From positions 700,199 through 764,198 of the forward strand of contig NZ_AWSQ01000001.1 in assembly GCF_000498575.2 (NCBI RefSeq): 64,000 nucleotides of DNA, written 5' to 3'. This stretch comes from Pseudomonas taeanensis MS-3. GTDB lineage: Bacteria; Pseudomonadota; Gammaproteobacteria; Pseudomonadales; Pseudomonadaceae. This document shows, piece after piece, positions 62,408 to 64,000 of this stretch (the stretch's first letter is position 1; each line of letters starts with the position of its first letter). A program made the position numbers and the translations under genes. The notes beneath the pieces are model-generated. The model was not told the DNA's origin, made no database searches, and saw only the letters and a program-made list of their open reading frames with translations.

Positions 62408-62914
62408 TTAGTACAGCGAATCAATATATGAGTTCATTGGCTCATGCAGTAGATCTTGCGGGTGGTCTCCGCCAAAAGTAGCCCACTTACTTTTACCAGA
62501 AAATATTGTTGATGCTGCGGTTTCAAAGGTTTTACCGTCGTAAATTGTAACTTTTATTTCTATTCTGTCAGGTAAACCAGACCACTCTGTAGCCCTCTCT
62601 TCCCAATGGAGAATTTCTGGTACTACATAGTAGCCAAAGGCCCCATTATTTTTTAGGCAACCGATGTCGCTGCAAGATTGCGATACAGTAATGTTGTTTG
62701 AGTATCGTGCAAATGCTGCGCGTGTTGCGGCGGCAGTCATTTCACCTGACGCTTGGTAGGTGTCATTGCTGTAACGACCATTCGTGGGTGTTGCGATAAT
62801 TAAAGATTTTCCGCTTTGTAATTTGGCGCTAGGAGCTGATATATCGTTGTGCATGTATTTTGCTGAGCAACCTGAGATTAGCGCTAACGCAAATAAGGCT
62901 GAAATTTTACGCAT
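62408..62914 (-). CDS. Cassette gene: DUF4823-type lipoprotein
   Basis: This 168-residue protein has a lipoprotein signal (MRKISALFALALISGC, Cys 16) and a mature domain that resembles DUF4823 proteins: TRAAFARYSNNITVSQSC, FGYYVVPEILHWEERATEWSGLPDRIEIKVTIYD and AASTIFSGKSKWATFGGDHPQDLL. Family function is unknown; it probably sits in the outer membrane facing the periplasm. It has its own attC right after the stop and an almost complete attC just before its start, so it is a typical single-gene cassette. Confidence 0.8.
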   Translation of the reverse strand: MRKISALFALALISGCSAKYMHNDISAPSAKLQSGKSLIIATPTNGRYSNDTYQASGEMTAAATRAAFARYSNNITVSQSCSDIGCLKNNGAFGYYVVPEILHWEERATEWSGLPDRIEIKVTIYDGKTFETAASTIFSGKSKWATFGGDHPQDLLHEPMNSYIDSLY

Positions 62915-62927
62915 GAATACCTCTAAG

Positions 62928-63003
62928 TTCTAACGTTTGGTTAAGGGACGGGCTTTAGCCCGTCCCAGTGAGCGAAGCGAGCGATTTGAACCACTAGTTA
63001 GGG
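62928..63003 (-). repeat. attC site (complete, 76 bp)
   Basis: On the minus strand: CCCTAAC (R''), TGGTT (L''), central CGCTCGCTTCGCTCACT, stem GGGACGGGC-TAAA-GCCCGTCCC, AACCA (L') and GTTAGAA (R'). R'' pairs with R' and L'' with L', the expected bottom-strand fold. The stop codon of the upstream cassette gene overlaps R''. Confidence 0.88.
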
Positions 63004-63375
63004 CTTGTTGCTAAAGTGATGTTTTATTGCATGATGTGTTTTTATTAAAGTAATAATGCAGAAAGCGCAAAAAGCGATATAAAGAAATGAGAAGACTGCA
63101 AATTGTACTGGCTGGTTTTCGATTGAGAAAACCTGGGTAGTGCTAGCGCTTATTGGTTTAAACGAAATAGTGCCGGCTATTATTTGGCTTAATGCGTATT
63201 GGATTGCTGATGCGGAAAACATTGCTGCAATAATTAGAGGTGCATAGCTTCTATAGTAGCCTTTTGGTCGGCTTGGGATTTTGATTGTAGTAAGCTTTAT
63301 AATGGCAAAGACTAGTAGAATAGGCACTAATAATACTGCGACTGAAACGATGATGAACACTATTGCGCTTTGCAT
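62998..63375 (-). CDS. Cassette gene: small membrane protein
   Basis: This 125-residue protein has three or four hydrophobic helices (IVFIIVSVAVLLVPILLVFAI; APLIIAAMFSASAIQYALSQIIAG; FAVFSFLYIAFCAFCIITLI) and a basic end (KTHHAIKHHFSNKP). No family recognised. It fills its cassette almost completely, with the stop inside R'' of the attC. Confidence 0.7.
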   Translation of the reverse strand: MQSAIVFIIVSVAVLLVPILLVFAIIKLTTIKIPSRPKGYYRSYAPLIIAAMFSASAIQYALSQIIAGTISFKPISASTTQVFSIENQPVQFAVFSFLYIAFCAFCIITLIKTHHAIKHHFSNKP

Positions 63376-63380
63376 GATGA

Positions 63381-63456
63381 CCCTGGCGTTTGGTTAAGGG
63401 GCGGGCTTTAGCCCGTCCCAGTGAGCGCAGCGAACGGTTTGAACCATTTGTTAGCG
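63381..63456 (-). repeat. attC site
   Basis: On the minus strand: CGCTAAC (R''), TGGTT, CGTTCGCTGCGCTCACT, stem GGGACGGGC-TAAA-GCCCGCCCC, AACCA and a changed R' (CGCCAGG instead of GTTAG). Otherwise nearly identical to the neighbouring sites. Confidence 0.82.
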
Positions 63457-63924
63457 GTGATACCACGTGGAATTTTTGGTTTTTCCTGCCGGCGTATATT
63501 TTTCAAGAAGCTCAGCCATTCCTGCTAAATTTTCATATCCTTCGAAGCGTAGGTTGTTGAAAGATTTAGTGGTTAGCAACAGCGATTTAATATTGCCTTT
63601 AATGCACTGAATTCTAAGGTGTTCTATGTCCGATAGCGGCATGCTCACAACAGCGCCCTTGTGCGATACGTTGATTTTATCTTGAGCTTCAAGAATTTCT
63701 ACTTCTGGGTATGAAGTGTCATGATTCTTGATGCTTCGATACGCATGAGGTAAATATTTAGCAAGAAGGAATATACCAATCGCTGCGATTATCTTGTTGG
63801 ATAATTCGCTGCTATTAACGAACATGAATACAAAGCCTGCTATTAAAGCGACGACAAAGGTTGCGGCGAATATAGTTTTCCGTTTTCCTTGGCGCTTGTA
63901 TTTTTCAGACACTATAAATTTCAT
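63451..63924 (-). CDS. Cassette gene: membrane protein with PH-like domain
   Basis: This 157-residue protein has two hydrophobic helices near the N-terminus (TIFAATFVVALIAGFVFMFV; IIAAIGIFLLAKYL) and a soluble beta-rich C-terminal part (DKINVSHKGAVVSMPLSDIEHLRIQ, SLLLTTKSFNNLRFEGYENLAGMAELLEKY) that looks like a PH-like domain seen in small bacterial membrane proteins. Function unknown. attC sites lie on both sides. Confidence 0.72.
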   Translation of the reverse strand: MKFIVSEKYKRQGKRKTIFAATFVVALIAGFVFMFVNSSELSNKIIAAIGIFLLAKYLPHAYRSIKNHDTSYPEVEILEAQDKINVSHKGAVVSMPLSDIEHLRIQCIKGNIKSLLLTTKSFNNLRFEGYENLAGMAELLEKYTPAGKTKNSTWYHR

Positions 63925-63931
63925 TATTTAC

Positions 63932-64000
63932 CGCTAACGTTTGGTTAAGGGGCGGGCTTTAGCCCGTCCCAGTGAGCGAAGCGAACGATTTGAATGCTGT
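63932..64000 (-). repeat. attC site (cut by the window edge)
   Basis: On the minus strand the visible part has CGTTCGCTTCGCTCACT, stem GGGACGGGC-TAAA-GCCCGCCCC, AACCA and GTTAGCG (R'). The R'' end lies past position 64000, so the array continues to the right. Confidence 0.85.

Noticed and set aside
62333..64000. CRISPR array as explanation of the regular repeats
   Set aside because: Repeats are ~75 bp, 400-600 bp apart, with a gene in each interval and attC symmetry; CRISPR repeats are shorter with 30-40 bp spacers and there are no cas genes.

Overview
The window is high-GC DNA of a Pseudomonas-type gammaproteobacterium, judged from gene content and order. I recognise, from memory rather than a search, a run that resembles the P. 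aeruginosa uvrD – GGDEF/EAL – zwf – RpiR – LysR – pycA – oadA segment, followed later by GNAT/PaiB-like/MocR and aspA/LysR genes. Pseudomonas-style REP palindromes occur in several gaps. No rRNA, tRNA or CRISPR array was seen.

Layout. (1) 0-16.5 kb: small housekeeping and envelope genes, uvrD, a membrane GGDEF/EAL protein, a three-gene minus-strand set of small envelope proteins, zwf with a divergent RpiR/HexR-type regulator and a HexR-like operator between them, and a LysR gene. (2) 16.7-21.3 kb: two-subunit pyruvate carboxylase (pycA, oadA), then an SbtA-like bicarbonate permease with its PII-like partner. (3) 21.3-26.8 kb: glutaminase, GNAT, asparaginase and an amino-acid:cation symporter, with two copies of one MITE-like repeat. 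(4) 26.9-34.1 kb: a carnitine module made of a BCCT transporter, an XRE-PAS-PAS regulator, CntB reductase, a GabD-like aldehyde dehydrogenase and CntA Rieske oxygenase. The BCCT and cntA upstream regions share a triple GTTAAC box array with identical spacing. (5) 34.4-42.2 kb: two GNAT genes, a PaiB-like protein, a MocR regulator, a dicarboxylate/glutamate symporter, aspartase and its LysR gene. (6) 42.2-52.4 kb: gamma-butyrobetaine hydroxylase-like dioxygenase, a GcvA-like LysR regulator and a choline/betaine/carnitine-type binding protein, tied together by a shared 54-bp upstream element. Next come a Rieske ferredoxin, an amidohydrolase, a LysR gene, a hybrid flavin/2Fe-2S reductase and an Mn/Fe-type ABC importer. 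(7) 52.9-60.8 kb: MFS transporter, YeiH-like transporter with a divergent LysR gene, a polyamine binding protein, acetylpolyamine amidohydrolase and an AraC regulator. (8) 61.4-64 kb: an abrupt drop in GC and a row of small minus-strand genes, each separated by a near-identical ~75-bp site with integron attC architecture. This is the distal end of a chromosomal integron cassette array whose attI/intI should lie beyond the right edge.

How it fits together. Regions 4 and 6 form a dispersed quaternary-ammonium network: uptake by BCCT and a binding protein, conversion of gamma-butyrobetaine to carnitine, cleavage of carnitine to trimethylamine and malic semialdehyde, and oxidation of that aldehyde to malate. 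Region 2 couples bicarbonate supply to anaplerotic carboxylation, while zwf with its sugar-phosphate-sensing regulator marks Entner-Doudoroff control. Regions 3 and 5 feed glutamine, asparagine and aspartate into the TCA cycle. The least ordinary parts are the cassette array, the two shared operator families, and the Rieske ferredoxin/amidohydrolase/reductase/metal-importer block that lacks a visible oxygenase subunit.
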